Notes: generated from the letters alone by a model not told the origin. A stretch of DNA of 64,000 nt from Ulota crispa (GCA_963920765.1 OY987251.1:6822501-6886500), one strand, 5' to 3'; positions 14,601 through 24,549 are shown, numbered from the stretch's first letter. A program made the numbers and translations.

Positions 14601-17600
14601 AAAAGACCAAATTTCAAACTTTTTTACTCTTTGCCATAAAAGTGGCAGTTTTGAATGTCTTTTGACAAAATAAAGGCCATGGTCCTTTAGGGGTTAAACA
14701 AGTCATTTATTGATTTTGTGAAGGTGTAATTACACTAACCCTGAAGGTAGTGCCTACTTGCCACGGGTAGCATTGGGAACATGACTAAACCTAAATGAAT
14801 TGTAATTGTCCATGACTGACATCAATTTCTGTGAGGCTACATGCTTAGTTGTGTTTGTTTATATCATGCGGCTCACATTGAAATTAGTGCTGTATATTAA
14901 CTTATTGGGACATTAGCTTAGACTAGACAATATCAATTTAGAGAGGTTCTAAGGTAGGAGGCTCATAAACTGATCATCTAAGGGTTAAAACTAAGTTTTG
15001 AGGAGGTGAAACTTCTTGAACTATTTTTCAATAATTTTTCCTTGAAAGACAAAAAGAATTGACATATAACCCAAATTGTTTCATATTTTGTGGAGCTTTG
15101 TGGAATTAATTATAAAATTTTGAAGTGAAAAGGCCATAGGGCTCTAAAACGGTTCACCTCCTCAAATGTACTTTGCTTATACATTTTTAAACTTATGAAA
15201 AACAGCATGTACACATGAAATACATTTGAGAAGGTGAATGGTTTTAGAGCTTGAGAGGAATATGAGCCTCCTACCTTACTATATGCTCAAAATGCTACAT
15301 TCAAAATCCAAACATTTTGACACATCCTAATGGCAAAAAGGAGGGGAAATAAAGGAGGAGGATAAGATAGAAATACCATAAACGGTTAAAATAAGGAAGT
15401 TTAGCTTGAAGATATGGGGAATTTCTTGAGAAATTAAGCTCAATCTGTGGAGAAACAAGGATAACGAAGAGTGCAAAAAAAATTACTCAAGAATGAATAT
15501 TTTATGCAACATAAATGTGGATTTAGGATTTGGACCGATTCTCGTTTCATAAGTGCACCTTACACGGCTACCTTTAGAACCTTGTTCCGAAAAAATTTGA
15601 ACCAATCAAATGCAAGAAAAGAGCATCTTTCTGAAATCTCTTCCAAAACCAGCTCTGGTTGGTTGAAGGACACTCTACTCTACCATTATCGGGCAGTAAC
15701 CGTTTATGATATTTCTACCTTAACCCAGTTTGAAATTCAAAAAGCGGCGGCGATAGGTAAGGTCGCATACCTGCACGCCAAGGGGAGAGTGATCGAGGCG
15801 CCAAAAGATGGTGGCGAGGACGAGGCCCGTGACGGACACCGTAGCCAGGCGCATCCAAAACAACTCCGGAGTGCGCTTGATGTTCTTCCAGGACCGCCGC
15901 ACCAGCACCAAGATCTCCACCCACCACGGATTCGCAAAGGTGCACACCGTCTCCGCGTTCGTCGTGTGCTGTGACACTTGATCCAGCTTCGACTTCCCTG
16001 CCTTTGGCTTCGTCGGCACCGTTAGCTTCTCGTCCGTCGTCGTGACGTCTCCGTTCGCGTCGGGGAACTCGTCCGCCATGGACGCGGCTGCCGGCTTTGA
16101 TTTCAGTTCCCAGACTCGGCAGTATTCCACCAAATGGGCGATCCCTTCCTGTCATGCAAAATTACAACAGTGTTTTTGGAGTTTCAGTTTCCCCATGCTA
16201 GAAGCTTGTTTAGCAAACTCATTGGTCTAGACGAAGAGGACTCTAACGCATGATGGTAACCATTTTTAATTAACACTCATACAACTCACTAGAGAAACTC
16301 AATTAGAAGATATGCATCTAACGAGATTCATATGTATTTTCTAGGCTAATGTTTAGTAAGGAATTTTGAACACTTTCATTATTTGAACATCGTTTAGAAT
16401 TGTTTTGAATCAAACCGATGAGAATTTGAGCACGTAAAACACCATATTAAGTAATCTGGGAAAAAGGGGGTCCCATTTTGTACTTCACCTAAAACCCAAA
16501 AGGTCACCTTAAACCATATTCAAAGCTATTAGATTCAGTTTTAGCCACTAAGATTTTTTCCCTCATGAATTCTTTCTCTCAAGTGAGGACACGTGTACCC
16601 AAAAAAATGTTGGAGTTGGGAACTAGGTGATCACCTAGAACTTTCAAAAGTCCCAAAAAGTACCCTTTTTCCCAAATTACTTAATATGGTGTTGTAACCT
16701 CCAGCCTGATCTTCAAGATTGGCAGGTTCTAAGGTAGGCGGTTCTAAAAGTGTGCAGGCTCTAAAATGGTGCACTTCCTCAATAACTGTGATTATACATG
16801 TTTTTCATAGCCCTTCAACAATGTACAGGAAATATATATTTGAGGAGGTGCACCATTTTAGAGTCTTATGGCCTTTCCACATCAAGTTTTCATAACTAAT
16901 TCCACAAAGCTTCAAAATATAAGAAACAACTTGGGTTAGATGCCAGTTCTTCTTATCTTTCAAGGCAATTTTACTGAAAAAAATATTCCAAGAAGTTTCA
17001 CCTCCCCAAAGTTCAGTTTTCAACCCTTAGATGCTCCATGCATGAGCCTCCAACACCATATTTGTTACTTCAAGAAAAATGGTACATTTTGGGACTTTCA
17101 AATTTTGAGGTGAAAATTTTAGGTGATCACCTAAAACCAAGCTCAACCCTTTTTTTTGTTCACGTGTCCTCACTTGAGAGGAGGAAAAATATCTTAGTAT
17201 CTCAAACTAAATCTGATACCTTTGATTCTGGTTTAAGATAATTTTTGAAGTTTAAGGTGGAGTACAAAGTGGGACACCTGTTTTTCCCAAATTAACGAAT
17301 ATAGTGTTCTCCTACCTTAAACCTTGTAAGTTATTCTTTATTATCGTGTTCTTCAATTGCCATTAGGTAGTCCATTTGAACCGCCTCTTGAAGGTTTGAA
17401 GTTAACAGAACAAACCTCCTAAAATTTCAATTTCCATAGAGCATAGTTTTGGAAAACTTCTTTCCATGTTCATTAGCTTGAGAAATGAATGTGAGATGGG
17501 GGAGAGTGAGAGCTTACTTTGGATGCGTGGAGTTCTTGGATGAGGTCCAGAGCATGTTCGGTGCTGTTCTCGTATTTTGGAACGGGGCGTCCAAATCCTT

Positions 17601-20600
17601 CAAAAAAGAGGTTGAGGTCGGTCGGTGTGCCGCCGTAAACTTTTTGACCAAAGGCCAGGATGATGACGCGGTTGAAGAGGCCCATGATGCGGTAGCTTGG
17701 TTGATGTATAGACAACACAACTAGACTTCCGTTTTGCGCTATTTTTTGGATTGTACGCACCTGAATAAACCACCACAAACAAGGAAAAATTCCATTGTAA
17801 TGTCAATGTTAAAACAAGTTAGCTTGCGGGGGGTTTGGGGACCTTGAAGAACGGATGCTAGAGGAGAAAATGTGATTGAATTTGGGCCACTTCACACTAT
17901 GGCCAACCAAGTCGAGAGACCGTCAAATTGAGTTGCCAAACTTTGTTGAGAGGCCAAGAAGAAAATTTGTTGAAAACATGCAATAAATGTTAAAACATGA
18001 CGGCCTTTCAACCATAGTTTGGGTCTCCATTTTTGCTAAACCCAAACCTCCCTTTGAGAGGTTGACAATTTTGATGATAAAGTGCTGCCACATAGGTAAT
18101 TTGGTGCATGACAGACTTTGGACTTTGACCTCTAGTGTGAAGGATTGAGAGGCCAAACTCTTGGGTTTCTTGCAGTTTGATTGGTAGAAACCAATGGCCT
18201 CTCAACCACTGACCATAATGTGAAGTGGCCCTAAGAACAAACAAAAATGAGGACACCATTGTTCAACAATAAAAGCTTTCATCAGGAAAATAGCATTATA
18301 TGCTCTAAGGGCAAGTTTGATAAATTCTCTAATGCACTACAAATGGACACTATCAATTTGGTCATTTTTTGTTGATTAATAGGACATTTTTTTTGTCAAT
18401 TTAAACGAATGTAATCAATTAATCAATTAGGACGTGTCAATTTGGACATTGTTTCCTTGTAGTGATGGAAAAGGAAGACAACTGACTTACAACCAGGAAA
18501 GCACTAGTAGAATCCAATCCAGATGTAGGTTCGTCTAAGAATAAGATGAGAGGGTCATGGACAATGTCAATGCCGATGGATACTCGGCGCCTTTCACCTC
18601 CTGAAACGCCGCGGTGTCCTTCATCTCCGATGATGGTGTTTGCAACTCTCAGCAGACCCAGTTGCTTCAACAAATTACTCACTCTTGCCACTTTGGCTGA
18701 CTTTGATTGAGACGGCGGTAGCCGAAAGAACGCTGAGTACATGAGTGTTTCTCGAACTGTGAGCATTGGGTAGAGCAGATCGTCCTACAAAAAAAATTCA
18801 AGGCCATTTTAAACTAAGGTAGGTACACCCCTCTCCGTGCGTGTTCCTATCCTCAATACCTACTCGTGGCAATGATGTTGCTTGACAATTTTAAAAAAAA
18901 TGGTTATGGGTGACAAAGCAATGGTTTTGGGTGACTAGCATGGTGGTTTTGGGTGACTAGCATGGTGGTTTTGGGTGACTAGCATGGTGGTTTTGGGTGA
19001 CTAGCATGGTGGTTTTGGGTGACTAGCATGGTGGTTTTGAGTGCCTCATCTTAATATTTAAGAACTCTTCAAGTTAGTATTATGAGTGTATGAGCACACT
19101 AAAAAGTTTAGTAAATGTTGATTTTATCATCTCCTACACACAACTATATTATGAACTTTGAAATTTTTTTGTAAACAAATGCTTGCAATTAGAACTCTCA
19201 AATTGACACCAATATTTTTAATTTCCTCTTCCTTACTTAACACCATTTTTTTTTTACTTAACACCATTTTTTTGAAGTTCATCAACTAGTTTTCCTACTC
19301 CAAAATCCTTAGTTTCACGATTATGGGTGTTCCTATCTTAACTGACAGCCCAGTTTCTTGTAAATTAACCAATGGTTTTAGAAATTGGACCCTCATAATG
19401 TTTAATCTTAGGGTTTAACTGATGGCCCATTTTCTATCAACCATATGTATGCATATGCAAGTCTCTCTCTCTTGATTTCTCTCTTCGATTCTGACTTATA
19501 CATTAAGTGTATTAAATCTTTGCAGGGGGAGAAAGCATTTGAGTGCATCCAAGAGATTAAGCGAAATGCATATAATGACTGCAAGTACTATCCTCTAAGT
19601 TACCTTATTGGAAGAAGAGATGCCATATTTGTGAAGTACTGTTTACCACAATTAACATTATAGTAAAATAAAAGTGCTTAATACGCTCACTCAAGACATG
19701 CCCAATTGACAATTCTTGGCATCGATACTTTTCTATTTTCATACTAATTGCGGACGACAAGACTTTCATGACTATGCCATATTTTCAGGCAGAGATTCAT
19801 TAGGGGTAGTCACACCTTCCCCGAAAATCAAACTTCCGTGAAGAATGAGAACGGGTGGAGTGAAAGTAGGATCGAACCCAAGCAATTCTTTATGAAAGAA
19901 GCTGTAACCCCCTTTTTGTGAGCAATGGAGAACAAAGAATGGAGAATGGTAAAAATGATAGCTCAATTACTAAAAGCAAATAGAGGCACATAAAGGTGCA
20001 CGGTAAGGCTAAAACTTTGCACACAATGTTTTCTCAGCCCAATCCTTCACCCCCAAGGCAGAAGAAAAAAACTTCTCCATCTTTGGAGAATGGACCTCCT
20101 GCCAATTGCGGTTGGTCTGTCATGTAGTCATTCTCATTCTCTCAAGATTGAGAGCATGCTAGAAAAGGTGTGACTAAAGTAGATATACTCAATGTGGAGC
20201 ATGAACCTTATGTAGCAACATGTACACTTTGTGTATAGATTTGATCTCAAATCTAGGCAAGCCATAGATAACTTGTTTTTTGTGTCACAAAAAATAAGCT
20301 ATCTATAGCATGTCTAAACTTGAGATCTAAAATGTACACCTTGTGTACATATGTGCTGCATTAGGTTCATGCTCCGCTATGGGTATGTCTACCTTACCCC
20401 TATTGCATTCACTAGAAAAGGTGGAAGAAGTCTCAGTTGGCTAAGTAAGAAAAGTTTTGAGAGAGAGAGACTTGCATATGTCAAACACTTCTAGTAATGT
20501 AAAAGCAAGCATAATGTGTTATTCATTAATTTGGGAAAACGATGGGTACCATTTTGTACCTCACCTTAATCCAAAATTGCCACCTTAATTCAAATTAAGG

Positions 20601-23600
20601 AGGTCACCTGAAACCTAGTTAATGAACTTCTATCAAAAATCTTAGAAGTTAACAAATTTTCTGTCCAAAAAGAGAGTAATTCTGAATGACGTGTATCTCA
20701 TTTCATTGGAAAACAGCCAATGAATTCTCAATTCAATGAATATGGAGTTCTTTGGAAAAAGAAAAAGAAAGCTAGATATCCCACTTTGTATGCTTATTCC
20801 CAAATTAACCCTTAAATGACCAACCGACCATAGTACACAATATATACGGTGTTGTATAATTGACATTTGTTACCCACAAAAAGTTTTCATTTGGGATCTT
20901 GACTAGCTCTCTAGAACCGCATTGATCTATTTTCTAACTTCTTTGATGACCTCAAATATAGTTAAAGTGTGGATGCATTCCAAATACAAAAAAAATATAT
21001 CGTATTGTGTACTGTGTACTGTGGTCGGTTGGTCGTTCAAGGGTTAACAAATAACGCGTTGCATGCTATAGCTTGGGATGGTACTGTACCTGCATGACGT
21101 AAGCCGAAATGTTCCGAAGTAGGCGCTCCCCGAACTGGTTACCATTCAACGTCATACTGCCTTTCACAGACCCAATTCGTTGAGCGAGTGCATCGATGAG
21201 CGTGGACTTGCCGGAGCCGCTCGGCCCCATGATGGCCAGAATCTCGCCGTCTCTCGCCTCTCCCGAAATCCCGTCCAACACGCGCAACGGCTTCGGCGGT
21301 GGCCGCTTGAGGCTGGGCAGCATCGCCCCCACGAACCGCTGCCACCGCGACTGCGTGTTGCACACGGTGTACGTGAGACCACTGAACTGCAGGTACAGAT
21401 TCTTCTGCAGGGGTGGCATAGTCGTAGAAGAATCGTCACATTCGGAGACGGAGTTCCCCTTCTTCACGTGGATGATTTTGTGGATGGTTTTATTGTGATC
21501 TTCTTGCTCCTCCGGTTGTTGTTGTGGAGGCTGTTGTTCGCTGCAACTTGAATAAATAAAGCATCCACCACCGTTCTTCCCTACAAAAGCATGCCAACGC
21601 CATATTTGTTAATTTGGGAAGAAACGCTCATTTTGGGAATAAATTGGGTTTAAGGTGATCACCTTAAACCAAGCTCTAAGTTTTGGCAGCATTTTTTTGG
21701 GTATACGTGCCTTCACTTGAGAGGAGGAATTAGCGAGGGACAAAATCTCAATGGCTTATACCGAATCTGATACATTTGAATTTGGCATTTAAACGGTTTA
21801 ACCAAAGGAGAAACTTTGGGTTTAAGGGGAAGTACAACTTGGGAATCTGGTTTTTTCATTTTAATGAATATGGCGTTATGCAAGGATTCCTGGTTTTAGC
21901 CCCACCCAAGCTAAAAAGAAACAATTTAAAGGCCCTTTGAAAGCTAAAGGGAATTGAGTTGTAGCAACACCCCCTCTCTGTGAGTGTCCACATTGGTGTT
22001 GCATAGCAATGAGATTTTGTGTCAATGACTGATAGATACAAAAAAAAAGTTGGTTACAGGTGACAAATTGATGGTTTTGTGTGATTGGCCTGAGTGACTA
22101 TTTTTGAGCACCCATCCCACTATTTATGAACTTCAATCAAGTTGATATTATGAGCATATGAGCACACCAAAGAACGCATTATTCATTAAAATGGAAAAAG
22201 GTGACATTTTGGGGCTCTTGGATTTTATGTTTTTTGAAGAGTATTCAATGAAAACTCTTCAAAGAATGTAAAGTTCAAAAGTCCCAAAATGTCAATTTTT
22301 CCCATTTTAATAGATAATGTGTTTAAAGACTTTAGTAAGCATTAACACCATATTTGTTAAACTGGGAAAAAAAAGTGGTCCCACTTTGTACTTCACCTTG
22401 ATCCAAAATAGTCACCTCAAGTTAGATTTGAAGGTATCAGATTCAGTCTAAGCCACTAAGATTTTTTCCCTCGCAAATTCCTCCTCTCAGGTGCAGGCAT
22501 GTGTACCAAAAAAAACGCTGCTAGCTTGGTTGTACATGATCATGTACAACTTGTAGTAGTCCCAAAATGTATCCTTTTTCCCAATTTAACAAATATGGTG
22601 TTCATTGTTTTTAGCATCTCCTACACACAACTATACATTTTCAATGATTTTGGATTTTGAAAAAAATCTTTGTGAACAAATGCTTGCAATTGGAACTTTG
22701 AAATTGATGCCAATATTTTGTTGGTTTCCTCTTCCTAATTTGACAACTTTTGACAGTGTGCTCATAACTTGTCCATCTAAGGGCTGAAATTGAATTTTGG
22801 GGAGAACATGTTATTTGTTAAATTGGGAAAAACGTAGGTACCATTTTGTATTTCACCTGAAATCCAAAAAGTTACTTTAAACCAGATTCAAAGGTATCAA
22901 ATTCAGTCTGAACCACTAAGATTTTTTCCCTCACAAATTCCTCCTCTTAGGTGAGGGCACGTGTACCAAAAAAAACGCTGTGAGCTGGAATTCAGGTGAT
23001 CACCTGAATTCTTGAAAGTCCCAAAATGTACTGTTTTTCCCAATTTAACGAATAATGCGTTGGAGGTGAAACCTCTTGAACTATTTCTTAGTAAATTTTC
23101 CTTGAAAGATAAGAAAAGTTGACATCTAACCCAAGTTGTTTCATATTTTTTTGGAGCCTTGTGGAATTAGTTATGAAATTTTGAAGTGGAAAGGCCTTAG
23201 GTCTCTAAAACCGCCCACCTCCTCAAATGTACATCACCTGTACATTGTTGAAAGGCTATGAAAAACAGCATGTACTAGCAGAGTACATTTGGTGAGGTGT
23301 GCGGTTTCAGAACCTGAGCGTAATATGATCAGACTACCTTACTTACTCCAAAATTCAATCCTTAGTTTCACGCTTATGGGTGTTGTTGCTACCAGCCTAA
23401 GGTAGCAACATCCATAATTGTCAAACTAAGGGTTTTGAACTTGATGATTACTAATAAACATCGAGCAAACTATAGGATCTTATTAGCAAGAGAAAAAGAA
23501 TGAGTTTGCACTTTTCAATGTATTATTTGGATACTATGAGAATAACTTGTGAATTTTTAAAGAGCCAAGTGCAATTGCACCTCATACCAACACTAAGATT

Positions 23601-24549
23601 TCATGTTCACATGTTATATATCCAGGAATTGATATGCATACCACACCTTTTTGACTATCCCACCACACCCCGGGTAATTTTTAGATTTCTACCATCAAAA
23701 AGCTGAATTTGAGAATTTGGAATTCAAATTTGGACTTAGAGACCATGATTTTGTCTAGAATCACACAAAAAAATTCTAATTAAACAACACCCAATGAAAA
23801 ATCGTATCTTTTTATAAACAAAAGTAAAAGTAAGACTTTTCCCCCAAGCTAAGCTTTTTCATTGGGTGTTGTTCAATTACAACCTTTTTATATAGTTCTA
23901 AACAAAATCCAGCCATCTAGGTCTCTAAGTCCAAATCTAAATTCTAGATCCTCAAATTCAGGTTTTTGATGGTAGAAATCTAAAATTTACCCTGAGGTGT
24001 GGTGGGATAGTCAAGAAGGTGTAATATGCATATCAATTCCCTATATATCCTTGTAATTACATCTATTCACTTCTACAGATTTTAGAGGTGATGGTTATGG
24101 ATACAGTGATGGTTATGGGTGTTGTTGCTACCAGCTTATGGCAATTCTCAAAACATGAGAGTGACGCAATTTGGACCGTTTCAAAAGGGAACTCAAGGTA
24201 GCGAAGCGGATGTATTACCCGAAGAGCCTGCTAGTAGTCCGCCCGGTTCCGGAGATCGCAAGAGCGACCGCGACGACCCCTCGAAATCAGTCAAGCAGGC
24301 AAATCTCGAGTCTGTTGGGGTGGTACTCATCGTCGGGTGCAGCGGCGACTGAAGGATGGACCCGCCATAGTTCATCCTCATCACCAAATTAGAGCCGGAG
24401 GAGCCCACCCTCTCGACGTCGTCCCCCTCAGACTGGTAATGCTCCGCCCCTTGTGAAAATGTTCTGTACTTTTTATTCTCTTGCATCAGCAGCAGCTCTT
24501 CTTTCCTGAGCGGATTTCGTTGCTTTCTCGCCGGTTCCGCCATTGGCAT
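7832..24549 (-). CDS. ABCG: ABCG half-size transporter (WBC type), complete six-exon gene
   Basis: The exons on the minus strand are 24549-24219, 21580-21090, 18784-18491, 17760-17518, 16148-15771 and 8623-7832. All introns are GT-AG, and the spliced coding length is 2529 bp (842 residues plus stop), in frame throughout. Domain order is an unusual N-terminal extension (1-170), nucleotide-binding domain (Walker [10 protein letters not shown] near 229-237, signature VSGGERRR 334-341, Walker B ILFLDE 354-359, H-loop His391), then the ABC2 membrane domain. Blocks such as [22 protein letters not shown] IIGDEGHRG and [21 protein letters not shown] place it with Arabidopsis ABCG1/2/6/16/20, which act at the plasma membrane in suberin and pollen-wall barriers. 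The exact substrate is an inference. Confidence 0.93.
9035..9275. mobile_element. TTAA-type MITE in ABCG intron 5
   Basis: Left end TTAA (9031-9034) then CCCCTGAGCGCCCC; right end GGGCGCTCACAGG then TTTA, a one-base change from TTAA. It is inserted in repeat family Q (roughly 8990-9960). The other Q copy (27305-28020) carries a different TTAA element at the equivalent position. Confidence 0.65.
9454..9877. mobile_element. TA-flanked MITE, family R copy 2
   Basis: The ends GGGGTAGTCACACC and GGTGTAACTACTCC are inverted and flanked by TA. It is homologous to 19803-20400. It is inserted in family Q. Confidence 0.65.
10065..10385. repeat. Three degenerate direct repeats in ABCG intron 5
   Basis: Three blocks of about 60 bp (10065-10125, 10185-10243, 10320-10385) share the order GCATGAGAACAT, TTTGGGCAATAC and TGGTGTTTT with scattered changes. 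No other structure was recognised. Confidence 0.45.
10986..11905. mobile_element. TTAA-flanked element F1, 920 bp
   Basis: TTAA at both ends, terminal CCCCTAAAGGACC and its inverse. The interior is homologous to 35810-36742, 44357-45224 and the inner part of 52420-53562, for example the block around GTAGAGAATCCAT. A minus-strand frame at 11377-11817 is open for 146 codons (Lys/Asn-rich) with no recognised domain, so coding is unproven. Confidence 0.8.
12633..13015. mobile_element. TTAA-type element, family K copy 1
   Basis: TTAA followed by CCCTTAATTGAC on the left; right end GTTTGAGAA followed by TTAA. It is similar to about 36880-37500 and 46208-46558. It holds the uninterrupted GTGTTAAGCC site that is split by an insertion at 37098-37327. 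Confidence 0.6.
13496..13619. mobile_element. Foldback MITE H1 with 9-bp target duplication
   Basis: The 124-bp element is an almost complete hairpin (GGGAATTGATATATGTACC against GGTACATATACCAATTCT). It is flanked on both sides by the 9-bp CAATTTTAT (13487-13495 and 13620-13628). A 9-bp duplication is typical of Mutator-like elements. Confidence 0.85.
13775..14693. mobile_element. TTAA-flanked element F2, 919 bp
   Basis: Exact TTAA at 13771-13774 and 14694-14697; ends CCCCTAAAGGACCAT and ATGGTCCTTTAGGGG. It shares subterminal blocks with F1 (the GGGATTTTGGGCAAGTACCT region) but has a partly different interior. Confidence 0.85.
14952..15276. mobile_element. TA-flanked MITE, family C copy 1
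   Basis: Ends AGGTAGGAGGCTCATAA and TATGAGCCTCCTACCT, flanked by TA on both sides. Other copies are at 16732-17317, about 22752-23339, 26018-26344, 48511-48802 and 59876-60194. Confidence 0.88.
15771..16148 (-). CDS. ABCG: ABCG exon 5 (linker and first membrane segment)
   Basis: It encodes residues 454-579. [14 protein letters not shown] follows the nucleotide-binding domain. After a variable linker come [19 protein letters not shown] and a hydrophobic segment ([14 protein letters not shown]). The exon ends SPLGVQ at donor CAG|GTATGC, the family's usual junction before ERLGFFAF. Confidence 0.95.
16438..16693. mobile_element. Family D MITE, copy 1, 4-bp duplication GTAA
   Basis: Ends AACACCATATTAAGTAAT and ATTACTTAATATGGTGTT are perfectly inverted. 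GTAA flanks both sides (16434-16437 and 16694-16697). Length 256 bp, in ABCG intron 4. Confidence 0.88.
16732..17317. mobile_element. Family C MITE, copy 2, interrupted by a family D element
   Basis: It starts AGGTAGGCGG after TA, and ends CTCCTACCT before TA at 17318-17319. Its right terminus is split by the D element at 17052-17308. Removing that element and one CTCC restores the usual GAGCCTCCTACCT end. Confidence 0.88.
17052..17308. mobile_element. Family D MITE, copy 2, 4-bp duplication CTCC
   Basis: Ends AACACCATATTTGTTA and TAACGAATATAGTGTT; CTCC at 17048-17051 and 17309-17312. It is nested inside family C copy 2, so it is younger than that copy. Confidence 0.9.
17518..17760 (-). CDS. 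ABCG: ABCG exon 4 (H-loop)
   Basis: It encodes residues 373-453: [21 protein letters not shown] (H-loop), [17 protein letters not shown] and [12 protein letters not shown]. The acceptor is TTCAG|GTGCGT and the donor is AAA|GTAAGC. Confidence 0.95.
17884..18231. mobile_element. Tourist/Harbinger-like MITE, family G copy 1
   Basis: Ends GGGCCACTTCACACTATGG and CCATAATGTGAAGTGGCCC are inverted. TAA follows on the right but the left flank is TTT, so the target duplication is not preserved. It is in ABCG intron 3 and homologous to 39363-39912. Confidence 0.7.
18335..18464. mobile_element. CACTA-ended MITE, 3-bp duplication ATG
   Basis: Ends CACTACAAATGGACA and CCTTGTAGTG; ATG at 18332-18334 and 18465-18467. 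Length 130 bp. Its inner ends carry inverted CAATTTGG motifs. It lies 20 bp inside the donor of ABCG exon 3. Confidence 0.85.
18491..18784 (-). CDS. ABCG: ABCG exon 3 (signature and Walker B)
   Basis: It encodes residues 275-372, from [15 protein letters not shown] through [12 protein letters not shown] and [12 protein letters not shown] to AFLV. The acceptor is TTGTAG| and the donor is GTT|GTAAGT. The phases are 0/0. Confidence 0.95.
18817..19338 (-). mobile_element. TA-flanked MITE, family A copy 3
   Basis: Ends AGGTAGGTACACCCC and GGGTGTTCCTATCT with TA on both sides. It contains five tandem 22-bp units (CATGGTGGTTTTGGGTGAC) from 18939. It begins 32 bp outside the acceptor side of ABCG exon 3. 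Confidence 0.85.
19803..20400. mobile_element. TA-flanked MITE, family R copy 1, with nested S element
   Basis: Left end GGGGTAGTCACACC after TA. The right end GGTGTGAC...TACCCC is split by a second element at 20177-20394. It is in ABCG intron 2. Confidence 0.75.
20177..20394. mobile_element. Foldback TA-flanked MITE S nested in family R
   Basis: A 218-bp near-complete hairpin (GGAGCATGAACC against GGTTCATGCTCC; TACACTTTGTGTA against TACACCTTGTGTAC). Its ends AAGTAGATATAC and GTATGTCTACCT are flanked by TA, interrupting the right terminus of the R element. Confidence 0.8.
20513..21060. mobile_element. Family D MITE, copy 3, 4-bp duplication GCAT, with nested TTAA element
   Basis: Ends AATGTGTTATTCATTAA and TTAACAAATAACGCGTT; GCAT at 20509-20512 and 21061-21064. 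A TTAA element occupies 20809-21043 near its right end. It ends 30 bp from the donor of ABCG exon 2. Confidence 0.85.
20809..21043. mobile_element. TTAA-flanked MITE E, 235 bp, nested in family D
   Basis: Exact TTAA at 20805-20808 and 21044-21047. Long inverted ends: CCCTTAAATGACCAACCGAC with ACCATAGTACACAATA inside, against TATTGTGTACTGTGTACTG and GGTCGGTTGGTCGTTCAAGGG. Confidence 0.88.
21090..21580 (-). CDS. ABCG: ABCG exon 2 (Walker A)
   Basis: It encodes residues 111-274. It begins after TTTTGTAG| with GKNGGG, passes a Gln/Pro-rich stretch (126-136), [12 protein letters not shown] and the Walker A block, and ends ISAYVMQ at donor CAG|GTACAG. MITEs begin 14 bp outside the acceptor side and end 30 bp outside the donor side. 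Confidence 0.93.
21595..21877. mobile_element. Family D MITE, copy 4, duplication ATGC
   Basis: Ends CAACGCCATATTTGTTAA and TTAATGAATATGGCGTT; ATGC at 21591-21594 and 21878-21881. Its edge lies only 14 bp outside ABCG exon 2 on the acceptor side, so the branch-point region of intron 1 is probably inside the MITE. Confidence 0.8.
22173..22323. mobile_element. Family D MITE, copy 5, short form
   Basis: Ends AACGCATTATTCATTAA and TTAATAGATAATGTGTT. AAAG precedes it, and TAAAG follows, so the 4-bp duplication is offset by one base. The 151-bp element has a foldback centre (AAGAGTATTC against its inverse). Confidence 0.7.
22344..22602. mobile_element. Family D MITE, copy 6, 4-bp duplication CATT
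   Basis: Ends AACACCATATTTGTTAA and TTAACAAATATGGTGTT; CATT at 22340-22343 and 22603-22606. Length 259 bp. Confidence 0.9.
22752..23339. mobile_element. Family C MITE, copy 3, carrying a family D element
   Basis: The left end is decayed (GTGCTCATAAC remains); the right end AGACTACCT is followed by TA. The interior matches other C copies on both sides of the D element at 22805-23061. Confidence 0.7.
22805..23061. mobile_element. Family D MITE, copy 7, 4-bp duplication GGAG
   Basis: Ends AACATGTTATTTGTTAA and TTAACGAATAATGCGTT; GGAG at 22801-22804 and 23062-23065. Without it the family C sequence reads through as TTTTGGGGAGGTGAAAC. Length 257 bp. Confidence 0.9.
23400..24132. mobile_element. 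Family B TA-type MITE, copy 2, carrying a foldback
   Basis: Left end AGGTAGCAACATCC after TA; right end GGGTGTTGTTGCTACC. The body matches 30469-30782 (for example GTATTATTTGGATA and TTTCATGTTCACATGTT) and is interrupted at 23624-24040. Confidence 0.75.
23624..24040. mobile_element. Foldback element H2, 417 bp, 9-bp duplication TATATATCC
   Basis: The two arms pair over nearly their full length (GGAATTGATATGCAT...; inner arms CACCCAATGAAAAA against TTTTTCATTGGGTG). TATATATCC at 23615-23623 and 24041-24049. Related elements are at 41069-41435 and 54173-54549. Confidence 0.88.
24219..24549 (-). CDS. ABCG: ABCG exon 1 (N-terminal extension)
   Basis: It encodes residues 1-110 plus one base. The start is ATG at 24547-24549; an in-frame TGA lies four codons upstream, so the frame cannot extend further. 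The second Met, two codons in, is an alternative. The donor is TCGG|GTAATA, and the split Gly codon joins exon 2 in frame. The segment is hydrophilic (many Arg, Ser, Glu) with no recognised domain. Confidence 0.82.

Larger units (their letters stand above)
21957..23393 (-). mobile_element. Family A MITE, copy 2, carrying four later insertions
   Basis: The left end reads AGTTGTAGCAACACC and the right end GGGTGTTGTTGCTACC. The interior follows family A copies 1 and 3 but is interrupted by family D elements at 22173-22323 and 22344-22602 and by a family C element at about 22752-23339, itself interrupted by a D element at 22805-23061. Confidence 0.75.
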
